DNA of 64,000 nucleotides from Undaria pinnatifida (lineage: Eukaryota; Sar; Phaeophyceae; Laminariales; Alariaceae): assembly GCA_012845835.1 (NCBI GenBank), contig JABAKD010000023.1, positions 26,887,972-26,951,971 of the forward strand, in the 5' to 3' direction. The position numbers and the translations under genes were made by a program. The notes under the pieces are model-generated. The model searched no databases. It was not told the DNA's origin and saw nothing but the letters and a program-made list of their open reading frames with translations. Within the stretch, counting starts at the first letter, position 1. The number at the start of each line of letters is the position of its first letter. Below are positions 1-12,292 of the stretch, piece after piece.

Positions 1-130
1 CCAGCAACGGCTGTGCCGGCCCCGGTGACGCCCTTGACGGCACCACCGGTGACGGCTGTGTCGCCCCCGGTGACGCCCTTGACGTCCACACCGGTGACGG
101 TTGTACCAACTCCTGCGACGTCCTTGACGG
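1..130. repeat. GC-rich minisatellite
   Basis: About two and a half copies of a ~45-48 bp unit built on CCGGTGACG, CCCTTGACG and ACGGCTGTG words. It is open in more than one frame and gives Thr/Pro/Val-rich translations, which I take as a composition artefact. It lies just downstream of the Copia-type fragment and may be cut by the window edge. Confidence 0.7.
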
Positions 131-184
131 CACCGGTGCCAGCTCATGCCATACCTCCCCGTCTTCCGGGGGCATCTGCGCCTC

Positions 185-1053
185 TGACAAACTCGGCCCA
201 GGTGATGGCTGGTGTCCTTGACCCATGCCGCAGGCAGCAACCCAGCAAAGGCTTCCCGCGGATGCTCCCAAGTAACATCGCGGGTGTACGACCGGCGGCC
301 GGACACAAGCAACACCTTGCAACAGTCCCTCGGGTGGTTGCTGTCGCTGTTCAAGAAAAAGCAAACCTGTGCCTTCGGCTCAGATTTCAGCGTCCGCTTT
401 ACATGATGAAAGCCTGGCTTGAGAAAGGGGAGCAGTCGCGGGAACGGTGCCCTACCATACAACTTTTGGTAAGGCGACAACATGCCCGGCCTGTCGCTCA
501 CCCTCGCCGACACGTTGATGGCATCACTCGCGTGCACGCACGCTTCCGCCCATAGAGGCCCTGTCGGCGGCAGAGGCATGCCGCCGAACAGGCGGGGAGC
601 CTCCAGGCAGGACGCCATCGCGCGGCCTCTAAGACTAGGGCAATCCTGCGCTCGACCACGCCGTCGTACTTTGGAGAGTCTACGGGCGTGTATTCTCGGC
701 GGATGCGGTCGTGGTCTAGCAGCGTCACAAACTCACCCTTAGTGAATTCAGTACCGTTATCTGAGCGCAGGCACTCCACAATGGATGGGGTGCCCTGTGC
801 CCGAATGTCAGCCAGAAAACCAGCGAAAACAGCGGGCACGTCGGACTTCTCCTTGAGGAAGTAAGTCCATCCGAACCGAGAAAAATCGTCCACAATCATC
901 ATTAGGTAGTGGTAACCACCAGATGACGCGGGGCGCTTTCCGGACAGGTCTACAAACAGACGCTCAAAGGGTTTGGTCGAGCGACTGTTGGTGGATCTCG
1001 GAACTGGCATCCTCCTACCCTTGGCTTCGGAACACGGATAGTACCGCGTACGC
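185..1053 (-). pseudogene. Ty1/Copia-type integrase fragment, frameshifted
   Basis: Read on the minus strand this is the integrase core of a Copia-type polyprotein. The first part, 1010 down to about 620, holds an AKGRR-type pre-integrase end, then FERLFVDLSGKR, MMIVDDFSRFGWTYFLKEKS and LRSDNGTEF, whose aspartates fit the integrase D,D(35)E pattern, followed by SPKYDGVVERRIALVLEAA. Near 618-624 the frame slips by one base. The adjacent frame then continues with LWAEACVHASDAINVS, LSPYQKLYGRAPF and RDVTWEHPR, the usual Copia integrase C-terminal flank, down to about 190. An in-frame TAA at about 1055 closes the upstream side, and no protease, reverse transcriptase or LTR is visible. This is a dead fragment. 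Copia assignment is confident; how much continues beyond the window is unknown. Confidence 0.88.
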
Positions 1054-1055
1054 GA

Positions 1056-1670
1056 TAATTATCGTGTTTGTTGATCCCTACGAAGCGTAGAGGGCTTACC
1101 CGTTGAGCTGACAATAGTGGGGTAGTGGAGTCACCGGTATGAAGACAAGTATAAGACATACAAATATAAATTAAGTTGCTCCTAGCCAAGGCGCAGCGTG
1201 GAGTGCGCTCGCCAGGAAGAAAGGCGGTTAAATAGGCGGAGTACTTCCACCATCCCGATATCCCGCTATCATGTAGCCAACTTATCACTGGAAACCCCTA
1301 CAATACTCAGCCGTCATCATATCCGCATCATATCCAAGCATACAATCAACAGAGGGTCTTTCTCGAAGTACCCACCCACTCATGTGCTGATTCATGAGCT
1401 AAATCCTCTTCTTTGCCATCTGCGTCTGGATTAGTGCAGAAATATCAGTCTATTTTCAAGTAGTTCGATCTTTCCTCTGCTTTTCTTATTATCCGTACTG
1501 AAAAAGACCACTATTTCGAGCTTTAGACATGTGTTGTGTTTTTTATGAGTTAGGTCAAAATAGCGAATGGCCTAGCTCTTCCAGTTGGAAGTACTCAACA
1601 GCTTAAGACCTAACCTCGAGGCTTAAATATGTCTATAGTCTAGACTACAGCAGCAGTATCATACAAAGAG
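1056..1670. other. No gene seen
   Basis: AT-richer spacer between the Copia fragment and the 1.7-kb repeat. Only short accidental reading frames are present. No repeat partner elsewhere in the window was noticed. Confidence 0.5.
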
Positions 1671-2460
1671 TAGATCGGGCGTCACAGATGGTGGACTGCT
1701 GTCATACCCGTTCTCTTGCTGTTCGTATGTGACACAGTTGTTCAAACGCTTTCCCTTTCGTTTTGTGCCACTACCACTGCCGGTACCACCGCTAAGACGA
1801 TGTGGGGCGCGTGGCTACTGCACATATCCCGTCCATGCCTGTACGCCTGTACCACTGTCAATATGTGGGGCGCGTTACCGGTTACTGCTGAACGTACATA
1901 TCCCGTCCATTCCAACATGCACGTATGATATCATAGATGACAGCAGTTGTTCAACCTTTTTGCTTTCGTTTTGTGCTTGGTGCTTGATGACATGGTGTTG
2001 TTGCAGGAATTCAGGCCGGCGGGATCGGAGGAGAGGATCGGAGCACCTCTCCCTCCCTGCAGGAGCTTTACCGGCACCTGCACCTGAACCTGCGCGGCAG
2101 CAACCCCTCCAATGAGCGCCGACCCAGCACAGCAGGTGAACTAGAGGGCACTTGAAAATGACGGGCTGCCGTTGCCCCTACTGTGTCGACTGTAAACTGA
2201 CGACCCCATGCCTGTACCTGTATCACTGCCAAGATGTGGGGCGCGTTACTGCGGTACATATTCCGTCCATCCCAACATGTTCGTGTGATATCATAGGTGA
2301 CAGCAGTTGTTCGAATTTGTTCCTTTCGTTTTGTGCTTGTTGGCGTGATGCTGTTGCCGGAGTTCAAGCCGGCGGGATCGGAGCGCCTCTCCCTGCAGGG
2401 GCTGCACCTGGAGCTGCACCTGGAGCTGCACCTGGAGCTGCACCTGGAGCATTGGCTTTA
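1671..2460 (+). repeat. Dispersed repeat, copy 1 (inverted partner at 32.2-34.4 kb)
   Basis: This stretch matches the reverse complement of 34400 down to about 32280 nearly base for base. It is itself made of diverged subunits, each with the word TGTGGGGCGCG (1801, 1864, 2235) followed by a CATATCCCGTCCAT-like block and GACAGCAGTTGTTC. This copy has no insertion at 1850-1851 (a TA), whereas the partner carries a 1.24-kb TIR element at the matching TA. I find no ORF that looks like a protein, and the Gly/Ala/Pro reading frames come from the 12-mer array at its end. Confidence 0.85.
2401..2450. repeat. 12-bp tandem repeat (GCACCTGGAGCT)
   Basis: Four copies of GCACCTGGAGCT at the end of the 1.7-2.5 kb repeat. 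The partner repeat holds a longer, more varied version at 32285-32432 on the opposite strand, so the array expanded or contracted after duplication. Confidence 0.9.
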
Positions 2461-2498
2461 ACGAGCACACGCACGCAAGACCCCAGGACATCGGTATT

Positions 2499-2726
2499 AT
2501 GGAGTGGCTGCGGGATAACCATCGTCCTTTTGAGGCCCTGACGCCAGTTTACGCTGGGAGGTATTCTGTGTTGGACGCCCTTGAATGCTCCACTAAGAAC
2601 AGGTGCCCTTTCGATGTCAGGGTGTGGCTCGAGTGTAAGTATGCAAGGACAAAGGAATACAACCCTATCTGGCTGTATTGCGAAAACAATGGCTTCGTAA
2701 CGGGTGAATGCGGAGAGACGGCATAG
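2499..2726 (+). CDS. Hypothetical ORF, 75 aa
   Basis: A 75-codon frame from ATG at 2499, also open upstream through the 12-mer array. The product has mixed, non-repetitive composition with RPFEALTPVYAGRYS and FDVRVWLECKYA, more protein-like than its neighbours. I do not recognise it. There is no clear promoter, intron border or partner gene. It could be an exon of a decayed element or a chance frame. Confidence 0.25.
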   Translation: MEWLRDNHRPFEALTPVYAGRYSVLDALECSTKNRCPFDVRVWLECKYARTKEYNPIWLYCENNGFVTGECGETA

Positions 2727-3466
2727 GCGCAGGGTGGATCTGAAATATTGGGGGTTGGTCGTAGGCATGTTGGGTCGTTGAGGTATCCTGGTTCGACGTT
2801 GGACGGTGAAAGTCCGCCCTGCGCGGTCGGTCTTGATTGTTACATGAATGTGAATATATGGCGGAGGTGTGTGCATGATTGCGTTTGTGCTACATAGGCC
2901 TTTACACAGTAGACTATGCTTACATGTTCGTGTTTTCCTGCGTCTTTTTGTTTTGGGCAGCATAAGTGTTTATTGGGGCATGTTTCGGTCCAATACGCTT
3001 ATCTATCTGTTTGGTTTTGTTGGATATGCTCTCAATTGTTTTCATTCTTTGTTTTGGGGATGTCAACCGTAATTCTATTATGGAAACCCGGGGATGATCC
3101 TTACACCCGCCCCCGTATTCGCGTGCGCTGGAAATTGAGCACCGCAGAACTGCCCCAGAACTGCAAAAGCGTAATGGCGATTTTTTTTCATTGCAGATTT
3201 ATTACGTGATAACTTCGTCTCTCACAAGTGAGGATACCCAAATTTGTACGGGTCCTTTACGGTGTCCGATCTGTTTCTCATCGTTTTTCGACGATATTGT
3301 TGAATTGTTCAGCGTTGCGTGAGTTAAACTCATTTTTTTACAGCCTGTGCTTAAACCATGCGGCCGGATGCCCGCCGAAACGAACAGTCGGCCCGAAAAT
3401 GGCCAAATTTTGCCCCTTCCACAGGGGAAAGAAAGTGGCGAAAAGGTGTTGGGATATATATATATA
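2727..3466. other. No gene seen
   Basis: T-rich then mixed sequence without convincing coding potential, running up to the first LTR-like repeat. A short (TA)n tract at 3454-3467 abuts that repeat and obscures any target duplication. Confidence 0.4.
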
Positions 3467-3969
3467 TGTGAAGGGGTCGTGGTACCGAAAGGTGGGAGGG
3501 AAATTACGCAGGGGCATCACCTTCGCTTGGAGACAGCACCGGTTCTTCTTTATAGATTTCTCATTATTGGCGTTGAGCCATGAGAAGCTCGAGAAGACAG
3601 GAAAGAAGAAGGAGGAGGAGGAAGAGCAGTGAGGGCATGGGGATAGGGTGAAGCTCACAAAGTTCGCTTCACCCCAGCATTGCTGCTGTGCTCTCTTCTG
3701 GACCTTTACCTATGGAACGTACGAGGAATGTTCTCCTGGATGTTCTACGTTCCCATGAGCACTTAACGCGCTTACTTCTATCTGCCTTGTCCAGAGGAAG
3801 AACGTTCCATTACCAAAAACGCTCTTGTGGTATAAGCTAGCTAGATTCTACGGGTTGTGCGCTCCACTAAAAATATTGCGTTTTAGAGAACCTTCTTGTG
3901 GTCCAATATGCCATGACTCCGTGGGCTATCTTACCGAATCTATGCCAGCTATACTGACGCTCTATTGCA
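3467..3969. repeat. LTR-like direct repeat, left copy
   Basis: It aligns by eye along its whole length with 17576-18083. Shared blocks include GGGGCATCACCTTCGCTTGG, CATTGCTGCTGTGCTC and CCTTCTTGTGGTCCAATAT. Differences are scattered substitutions and small indels, so the copies are not recent. It starts TGTGAAGG and ends CTATTGCA. Confidence 0.8.
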
Positions 3970-5817
3970 TTAGCCCACCCTGAATAGTCGTAGATGCAGA
4001 TCTCCTGCCAATCAAAGGATGTCAACTAAACATCCAGAATTGTGAAGGGGATCGAAGATGCGGCTATTCGAAACAAACGGAAATGAGGCTATAGATTCCC
4101 CCACACCTCGTGATAATGAGGCTTAAACGCCTCATTGCAAGATATACAACCCTATGATGGAGCTCACAACCGTGAGAGCTCGAGAAAGGGTATATACCTC
4201 CGGTATACCAGTAGCAATCGGCCTACGAAAACACGAAGGGCGCGGCCACTGAGCGCAAGGATGCGAAGGGGGCCAAAGAAGAAGGTATAGACGCGGAAGC
4301 CAAGTCAGAAGAGAAGAAGGGAACGCGTGTCATGCTGTGAAGGCCAGACAAGTTTACGGCTTGAAGCGTGGTGCCGAAGTGGCGGGCGGGCGGTCCATTT
4401 GCCCGAAGATAATAGAGAAATCAAGAAACACTGCCTAAAAGAACAGCAGAGTCCGCTACGTTGGACATGGACAGTTGACGTGGGGCCATCGGTTGGACGA
4501 TGAAGGAGAAACAACCAGGACGCGAAGAAGTACGCAAGCGTCGGGTCATTAATCGAAAGGCAGAAGAGAAAGAGCCTGAAACAAGACAAAACAAAGAACA
4601 GTGACAAAAATAATGTCAGGGTCCGCAAGGTTGGACCTGGAAGGCTGACGTGGGACCATTGGTCGGAAGGCAAAACTATAAAGAACCAGTACGCTGAGGT
4701 GTAACGGAAGCACAGGGGCCGTAATGTGGGACCCAGGAGGCTAGCATAAGGCCCTTGGTCGAACTATAGAACGGGAAACCGAGGCTACCAAAACAAATCG
4801 CGAAAACGCAGTGAAAGACAACACCTAAACAGTGGCACAGACAACATCAAAATGGTGGTACTGGAGGCGTGTGTGATACGCCGGAAAACTGAACCGGGGG
4901 CAACAGTGGAGTACCCTTAAAAGCTATCTGGGTACAGTACCATGAAAACGGGAAGAGATAAGTGGTGACGTCACCTAGCCAAAGGTATACGCAAACAAGG
5001 ACGAAACTGACGTAGACACCAGAAAGACGGAGGGTACTATCGGAAGCCGGAAAGAGAGTCGACGTATGACACCTCGAGAGGCTAACTAATAACGGGAACG
5101 ATGCCAGCAAACGTAGCGAGGCCATTCAACCAAAAAAAAGCAAGCCAAAAATGGGGTCAACAAGAAGATATTCGTTCAGCTCAAAGCAGCGCTGGAAGTG
5201 TCTAGCTCCAGAAAGAATGCAGGGAACAGAGAAGACAATATGAAGAAAGCCGCAGCTAGGTACTATGCGTCGGGAACACGGGGTTGCTAACGTGGAGCAA
5301 CCCTAAAAAGGCAACCGAGAAAAATGCACGGAAAAACAGAAAGTAGGCAAATCGTGTCATAGTAACGTACTGCAGCCTGCCGAAAAAAAATGGAGGGTCC
5401 ATAGAAAAAGACCTTAAAAGGCTACTTTAAGAAAACGAGCAACAGTAGATACTAAGCGAAGGCATTTCTCCGAAAGCGATTTCGCCGAACAAAAAACAAC
5501 ACAAAAGGGGGTCAACAAGAAACGACCTATATGGGCTGCGAAGCCAAACTGGAGTCAAAACGTGGGACCGATGCGATAGGTACGCCAACAAGGCAAGAGA
5601 AAAACGGGGGCCAAGAGGAGACGGCCTGTGGACTGCACAGTCAGGACAGGCTGTAAAGCCATGACTAAAGCCGGTGTAGTTGAACCCTATGGGCAGATAT
5701 GCCAAAAAGAATCAAGAAAAAGTGGTCGAGAGAAACAAGACCTGTTGGCTGCAAAGCCAGGACGGGGGTCAGTGTCGTTGAACCGTAGGGGTAAGGGTGC
5801 CGAGAAAAAGGTAAGAA

Positions 5818-6168
5818 ATAGTGGTCCAGGGCAATAGATCCGCTGGCTATAAAGCTAGAACGAAGCCCGACAGCAAGGGGCTCTTGGGGGCAGGTACAAC
5901 CAAACAAGAATGTAGAGGTCAGAGGACCCGACAGATGGGCTGCAGAGTCAGCACGGGACCGCTGAACCTAAGGGGGGGCTCTCAATGTGATAGTGGTCCA
6001 GGGCAATAGATCCGCTGACTACAAAGCTAGAACGAAGCCCGACGGCAAGGGGCTCTTGGGGGCAGGTACAACCAAACAAGAACGTAGAGGCCAGAAGAAC
6101 CGACAGATGGGCTGGAGAGTCAGTACGGGACCGCTAACGTGGAACCTAAGGGGGGGCTCTCAATGTGA
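5818..6168. repeat. Tandem duplication, ~175-bp unit
   Basis: Two near-identical units, about 5818-5990 and 5992-6168, each running from AGTGGTCCAGGGCAATAGAT through GACAGATGGGCTG to GGGGGGGCTCTCAATGTG. Units just upstream (5600-5817) are older, diverged relatives. Confidence 0.9.
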
Positions 6169-9100
6169 AGCCAGTGGTCGACAATATGGGACCATAGACA
6201 GTAGCAATAGCTGGGACGCCGTGATATCAAGTGGCTGGGACTAAAGTGCAGCGACGTCAGTCGTGGGAAGAAGTACGCCAAGAAGCAAGAAAGGTCCTGC
6301 AACAAAAGGGAAGTATGCCAAGGGTCACGGAAAGTCCAACAGCGACAACAAAAAGGAGGTAATGCCTCGCGAAAAACGAAGAGAAATAACACCGGAAGCA
6401 TCTATGTTGTCGCCAATCGCATAAGGCGAGGTGGACACGAGACGATGGAAAACCTCGTCATGGTTCGGAAACGCCATATTTCGTCGGTATTCACGAAACG
6501 TGGGCAGACTACATCGGCGGTAGAAAGCGGAAGCAAAACCACAAAGGCGAACACTCGTCGTACCGTAGAAAAGTAGAACAACTTGGGCACAAGTTCAAGA
6601 TCAAGACGCCCATGAAGATCACCGAAAAACGAACCAATGCCACACTTTGAATCCAACAAAAAAAACAGAAAGCATACTACTACGGTAAAACGGTTTTGGA
6701 GCCTCAACGATAGTCAGATTTAAGGGGGTACTTTGGGGAGCCGCGAGGCGATGCCACTTACTATACTGGAGCCTACCAGGTAGAATTGTACTGAGACAGT
6801 AGGGTCTAAAGCTAATACGCGCCCTTAGCGTTAACGAACAAATTCTCCCGGAAGAAAGGAAAGAAGGCTACTACGGTCGGTCGTTTGTTGCGCACAGCGA
6901 TAACCACTAAGGAGCAAGCGTGCCCAGAAATAACAACAAAAAACAAATAATAATGATACCCGCGTTGCATGGACGCGAAGGCGGAAGGTAAAGGTTCGGA
7001 AAAAGTACGAATGCCAGAGTCGGGAGGAAATACGTTCCAAAAATGCACACACTGCAGAGAGGAGGGGGTGTACGTTCCCATCCGGCACATAGTGCAGGGG
7101 GAAGGGAAACCAAGATAGAAAAACTAAGCTAACACGATATTAATTTCAACTCATACCGTGAGAGCGGTAAAAACGGGGTCTTACCGCAACGGAGGGCTCA
7201 TAAACTCTGCGAAAGAGCACGCACAGGGTGAAGATGGTATCTCGGCTGAGAAAGAATCAGACGAAATTGTTACGATGTCGCGGGCTGATACCGTCAGCCG
7301 GACAGAGGGAGGGGGCAAATGACGTACAACTCTAAAAAATGCTAGCGGGGCGCATGCACAGCGCGCAAGCGAAGTTCAGGCTAATGAGGATCAAGCGAAA
7401 CTACCATGGGTTCGGGGGTTGATACTATAAAGAGGCCTAGAGGGGGGGGGGTCGTAAACAAACGACGGGCCCGAAAATGCTAGCAAAAAGTTGATGTCGT
7501 GAAATTCTGAAAATGTGGCCTACATTAAAGACATTCCTGTTGAAAGCTAAGCCACGAAAAATGGGGGAAAACATACGCGAAAGCACTTGGATGTCCAACC
7601 GAGAAGAGGGGACTTGTGCAGGGCGATATGACGCAAAGCAAGGTGGACAACACGCCTCAATAAGCACCTACGGCGTGCGTAGTGCAGAAAACAGAGGAAG
7701 GGCCAGAGCATACTAGGTATACCACAGTGGTAACAGAACAAATACGACGCCTCAATAAGCACCTATGACGTACGTAGTGCAAAGAGTTGGGAAAGGGCTA
7801 AGATTGGCATAGCACAGCTGGTTTGGATACGATGCCCAAATATGCACTTATTTTGTACATAGTGCAGAAGGCAAGAGAAAGGCCAACAAAAAAAATATCA
7901 CAGCGGGTTCGCGGACTGCGAAACAAGGGTACACTAAACCGACGAGAGGAAACGAAAACACGGCAGGTTTGGGCCAAGTTACGAAAACGGGGCAGGTTAA
8001 ACCGGCGCAAACGGGAAGACGGAACCATCACAATTTTTCGGCCTGGTTACGAAAATGGAGCCAGCTACATCAGTGGCTCGAAGGCCAGGGTAGCACACCG
8101 ACGCAAGCACGCAAACAGATGTGCTGGTCGAAATTGTGACAACCCGAAAAGTCAAGGCAAAGAAGAGGCACCTTGAAACTAACTGAACAACAAAATCAAA
8201 CCCAAAAGAGAAAATCAAAAAGCCAATACGCACAAAATAAATCCCATGAAAAACAAAACTCAAGAAGGAACACAAGAAACATGGTTAGGGGGAGGGATAA
8301 CAAGACAAAAGGGTAAGTGCGACTCAACGCGATAATACCCTGGCTGCAGATATCCCTGTCGCGTGTCGTCGTGGACACGCCGATCCGTAGAGGGTGCTCC
8401 GCGAAGTTGTGCAGTAGACACGCCGTAGGTTGATCGTGGAACCGGGTGGTGTAGGGTCTGAAGAAAAATCCGATGAAACGCGGCTGGTGGTCGTACTAGG
8501 GTGTGCTGCAGCGCTCCGATCGCGAGACAGTTACGTCGAGGTGTTCGCGGAAGATGTGGTAGGAGCGCTGGAGACGGATGATTGTCCAGTAGAACGCGTT
8601 GAAAAGCTCCGAGCACGAACCGGTAAGGACGGGGTGTTCGCGGACGATGCGGTTGGAGCTCTGTGACGGAAGAAGATGAGGCTGCAGTAGCTCAATATGG
8701 TAGGTTGAAGAAGGTGCCGGATCGCGTACGTACGCGGCGGTGGAATGTGCGTGTTCCGCAGCGTACATGTAGACGCAAGCGTTGACGTTGTAGTAGTCCT
8801 GTAATGTGGGCCAGCCTGTGGTGCTCGTGGTGGTGAAGTTAGCATTTGACGCAGAGAGGATGACGGCGTGGTTGCTAAAATAGGCGGTAGAGAAGGCCCG
8901 AAGTTGCCGACGATGGCTGTGACGCCGGGGCGGTTAGTAGCGGACTGAAGGAGCAGACCTACCGGCGCGATGGCTGCAGGAGTCGGCGAAAAATGTACCA
9001 GCTGGTCGGCGCTGACGGTGCGATGACGCCGGAGTTGGTGGTAGTGGCCAGGAAGAGGGCGCCTCGCCGCTGGTAGCGGTTTGAAGCGGCAGGCTCATCG

Positions 9101-9254
9101 GTGCATGGCTGCAGAAGTCGGTGAAATAATTCCCAGATTGTCGGAGTAGATGGTGGCAACGACACCGGGGCCGGTGGTAATGGCCAGAAAAAAAAAGGTT
9201 GCCCTGTCGTTGGTAGTGGCTTGCAGGGGAAAGACACCGAATGAAGTAGTCGCG

Positions 9255-9612
9255 GAAGACGGAGGTGGAGCTCAGGTGAAAGGTGGAGCTCTGACGAAGT
9301 TGGAGCTCTGGTCGCGAAGCTCAGGTATCGACAGGTGACGACGTATCTACGTGCAGGAGGAATTCTGGTCGCAAAGCGCAGGTGACGACGAAGCTCTGTC
9401 GAAGATGGAGCTCTGAAAAAGGTGGATCTCTGGTCTTGAAGCTCGGGTGACGACGAAGCTCTGGTGAAAGGTGGAATTACGGTGAACGTGGAGCTCTGGT
9501 CGCGAAGCTCAAGTGACGACGAAGCTCAGGTTACGATGAAGTTCTGGTGGCAAAGATCAGGTGACGACGAAGCTCAGGTGACGATATAGCTCTGGTCGCG
9601 GTGTTCGCGCGG
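9255..9612. repeat. GAGCTC/GAAGCTC short-unit repeat
   Basis: A run of interleaved short units such as GTGGAGCTCTGGTCGCGAAG and CAGGTGACGACGAAGCTC, in irregular order. GAGCTC or AGCTC recurs every ~20-45 bases. This is a degenerate minisatellite with no coding signal. Confidence 0.8.
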
Positions 9613-11462
9613 CAGTGGGGGGGGGTCGATGATCTTGGAAGTGTAGCCACAGGTACTGGCGAGAAAAACCGTAGTCGGAAGGGCTGTCCAGAGTTTCCAG
9701 CGGCGGCTGTGGAGCGATGACGGCTCTGGGAAAATAATGGTCCGACGAAGGATGAGGAGGGCCAAAAAGGGATGCGCCAATGGTGGGCGCTGGGGAGAAC
9801 GAAGGACGGCCTGAAAGCCGATCCAGGAGGAGTGCCAGCGTCCTCGGCGCCTTTCTCGGAGCTGGCTAGCGAACCGGAGGCGATGTCGTGGGCCGAAATA
9901 GACACGACGGAGGTTTCGGGGCGGAGAAGGGGTCGACAGAATTTTGATATGGTCCGCAACGGTGAGTTGCCGAAAGTATTTCCAGCGAAACGTGGTGGTA
10001 CATGGGGCAGGAGGAAGGGGGTTTAAGCCCACCCAAGTCAATGCCTTACAGGAAGGGTTCACGGTTTGCGCGTCGCCGTTGGATGGGGGCGGATGGTGAT
10101 GGGTCGAAAGGGAGGGGAACTGACCCAGCCAAAACGATACCCGGGATGGAATGCTGACATCTTTCGACGTGGGCAACAAAGAGGCCGTGGAAGGGCCCGA
10201 TTTCTGGCTTAAAAGGTCCCATGCGTACCAGGCTCGGGGGGTTCAAGAGCCCGTGAAAAAAACAAATAACAAACTCGGGAAAAGGGGGCAGTGGAATGGT
10301 AGAAGTGGGTCGTAGAGGAGAGGTAGCGAGCCTCTCAAACCGATAGTCGGTTCGAAACGCTCATGCCCGGAAAAAGACAATTTAACTCCAACTCAGAACA
10401 TGGGAGCGGCGGGATGTGGTGGTGGGCTGGGAGGGACGGGGGAACGAGCCCACCCAAGCCGATGCCCGGCTCGGAGAGGTCATAACCGGAAAGGAACAAA
10501 ACCACAGGTTCAGATGGTGAACCTATATAAATGTTAGGGAAGGCGGAGTGGCGACAGTGGCGTCACAGAGGTGCCTCCAGGGACGGGTAGGGGTTGCCTA
10601 GGTTCAGGTGGTGAACCTACAGGGTTGTTGAGGCAAAAGGGGGGTGGCGGTATTGGTGTCGGATGGGGATTGGTGACCGTTGGGTTGGAGGGGGACTGTT
10701 CGGTGTTCACTAGCAACGGAAACAGAATCAGTCGGGGTCGTCCGTGGTCGTGTCGTCGTGGAGAGCTGAAGGGCCGTTGGTGGCAAGGATCCGGTTAATG
10801 GGGGGGTAGCTAAAGAGCTGGGTCGAGAGCGATAAGCCGTGGGTTTGTTGTGGTTGGGGAAACCAGGGCACGTTGGTGGGTAAACGGAAAAGTTGGCCGG
10901 GAGGTACCGTTGGTGGCCTGGTATAGGCGGGATAGTTTGGGCCAGGGTAGCCGTGAAAAGCGGGCGGTAGGGGGTCCAACGTTTGTCGAAATGAGAACTA
11001 ACCAGACCGTGAGGAGGAGGGAGGGGGTTTGCTTCCTCCAGATGGTCGGCGGAGACCGGAGCAGGGCGGCTCTGTGGTAACACGTCGGGGTGGAGAAGGG
11101 CATGGGGGATTCGGCAGGTGCGCCTCGGTGGCAATGGAGAGGGTCGGGACAGAGGTGCTCCGTGGAAACCGGTCGCGTTGAAGGGGGGGGGCGCGGCAGA
11201 GTTGTTCTGCCGCGATGGAAAGGGTCCGAACGAGGGCGGTAGTAGGAGGGTTCGGTGAGAAATGCCGAGACCGAAAGGGAATGCCTCGTTTGCAACGCGG
11301 CGGGTTAGGGGGAAAAGGCGGCTGCCAACCGAGTAGAGCGGTTATTGCTTCTGCCTATGGATGGGATTGCCACTCTCGGGTGTACCGTTGCCAAGGCTAG
11401 AGATACGAACTGGGAGGGCAGTGGTAGATGTAGAGGGGTCGTTGGGTGTTGGTACGGGAATA

Positions 11463-11615
11463 TTTTCCGGCGTTTGTCGGCCTCGAAATCATTGTCCCAG
11501 GTAGGTAATGAAGGAGCTCCGGCGTTTGTCGGCCTCGGAACCATTGTCCCAGGCAGGTAATGAAGGATGAGCTCCGGCGTTTGTCGGCCCCGGAACCAAT
11601 GTCCATGGTTGGTCG
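11463..11615. repeat. Minisatellite, ~57-bp unit, three copies
   Basis: Three copies of a unit beginning TCCGGCGTTTGTCGGCC and running through ATTGTCCCAGG to TAATGAAGGA. The first two copies are nearly identical and the third is degenerate at its end. Confidence 0.9.
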
Positions 11616-12268
11616 TAGGAACGGTTCCGATACTTGGTCAAGGCCGGGTGAGCGGCGGGGTCGTGGTGTTGCTCAAGACGTCGGTCTCGGGCGATGTCGG
11701 AAACTACTCCACACGGTGATAAGAAAACGTAGAAGAAGAATCCCAAAGGGTGGCACTGCTAAAGGTTGAACATCTCAGAAGAGGTAGTTCGGTGTAGGGT
11801 GGCTGCGGTGAGCCGCCAAGCAGTGGTCAGTTGTGGCTGTCTGTAAGACTGTCGCGTGGCGATGGCGAGGGTGCAGCTGGCTGATCTAGAGAACAGGGGC
11901 GGCTGGGTTCACGTGATCGCAAAGGGAGTCTCTGCAGTGTATCACCGAGGCTCTGGGAGGGTCTCCGTGGGTTGCGTTTAAAGGAGCGGGGCGAAGATAC
12001 CCTGGGGGTCCTTGTCTCCAAGCGGCGTTGGATGAGCAGGATAGAACTCGCTAGGAAATGCCGTACCTGTGATCCGTGTCCACGCAATCCACGAGAGTTG
12101 CGGGGAAGACGGGGCAGGGGGCTCAGGGCATATCCTGGTCAACTATGATCGCGAGTCTTCCGTCGTAATGACGGGACTGTCCGGTGGGCCCAGGGGCAGT
12201 GGTGCTGTCAACACCGTGGCAGCGGGTGGGAATCCGTCGTTCGCGGGCCCAACGTTGCCACTGAAAAA

Positions 12269-12292
12269 CGCGCTCGTCCTAGGACGAGCGCG
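12269..12292. repeat. 24-bp perfect palindrome
   Basis: CGCGCTCGTCCT followed directly by its reverse complement AGGACGAGCGCG, with no spacer. It is isolated within gene-free DNA. Confidence 0.95.

Noticed and set aside
2291-2491. Collagen-like or Gln/Val/Leu-repeat protein
   Set aside because: Produced by the GCACCTGGAGCT 12-mer; it is open in all frames and differs in length in the partner copy.
3467-3969. 5-bp target duplication for the LTR-like pair
   Set aside because: The left flank is a (TA)n tract and the right flank TACTA; no convincing match at any shift.
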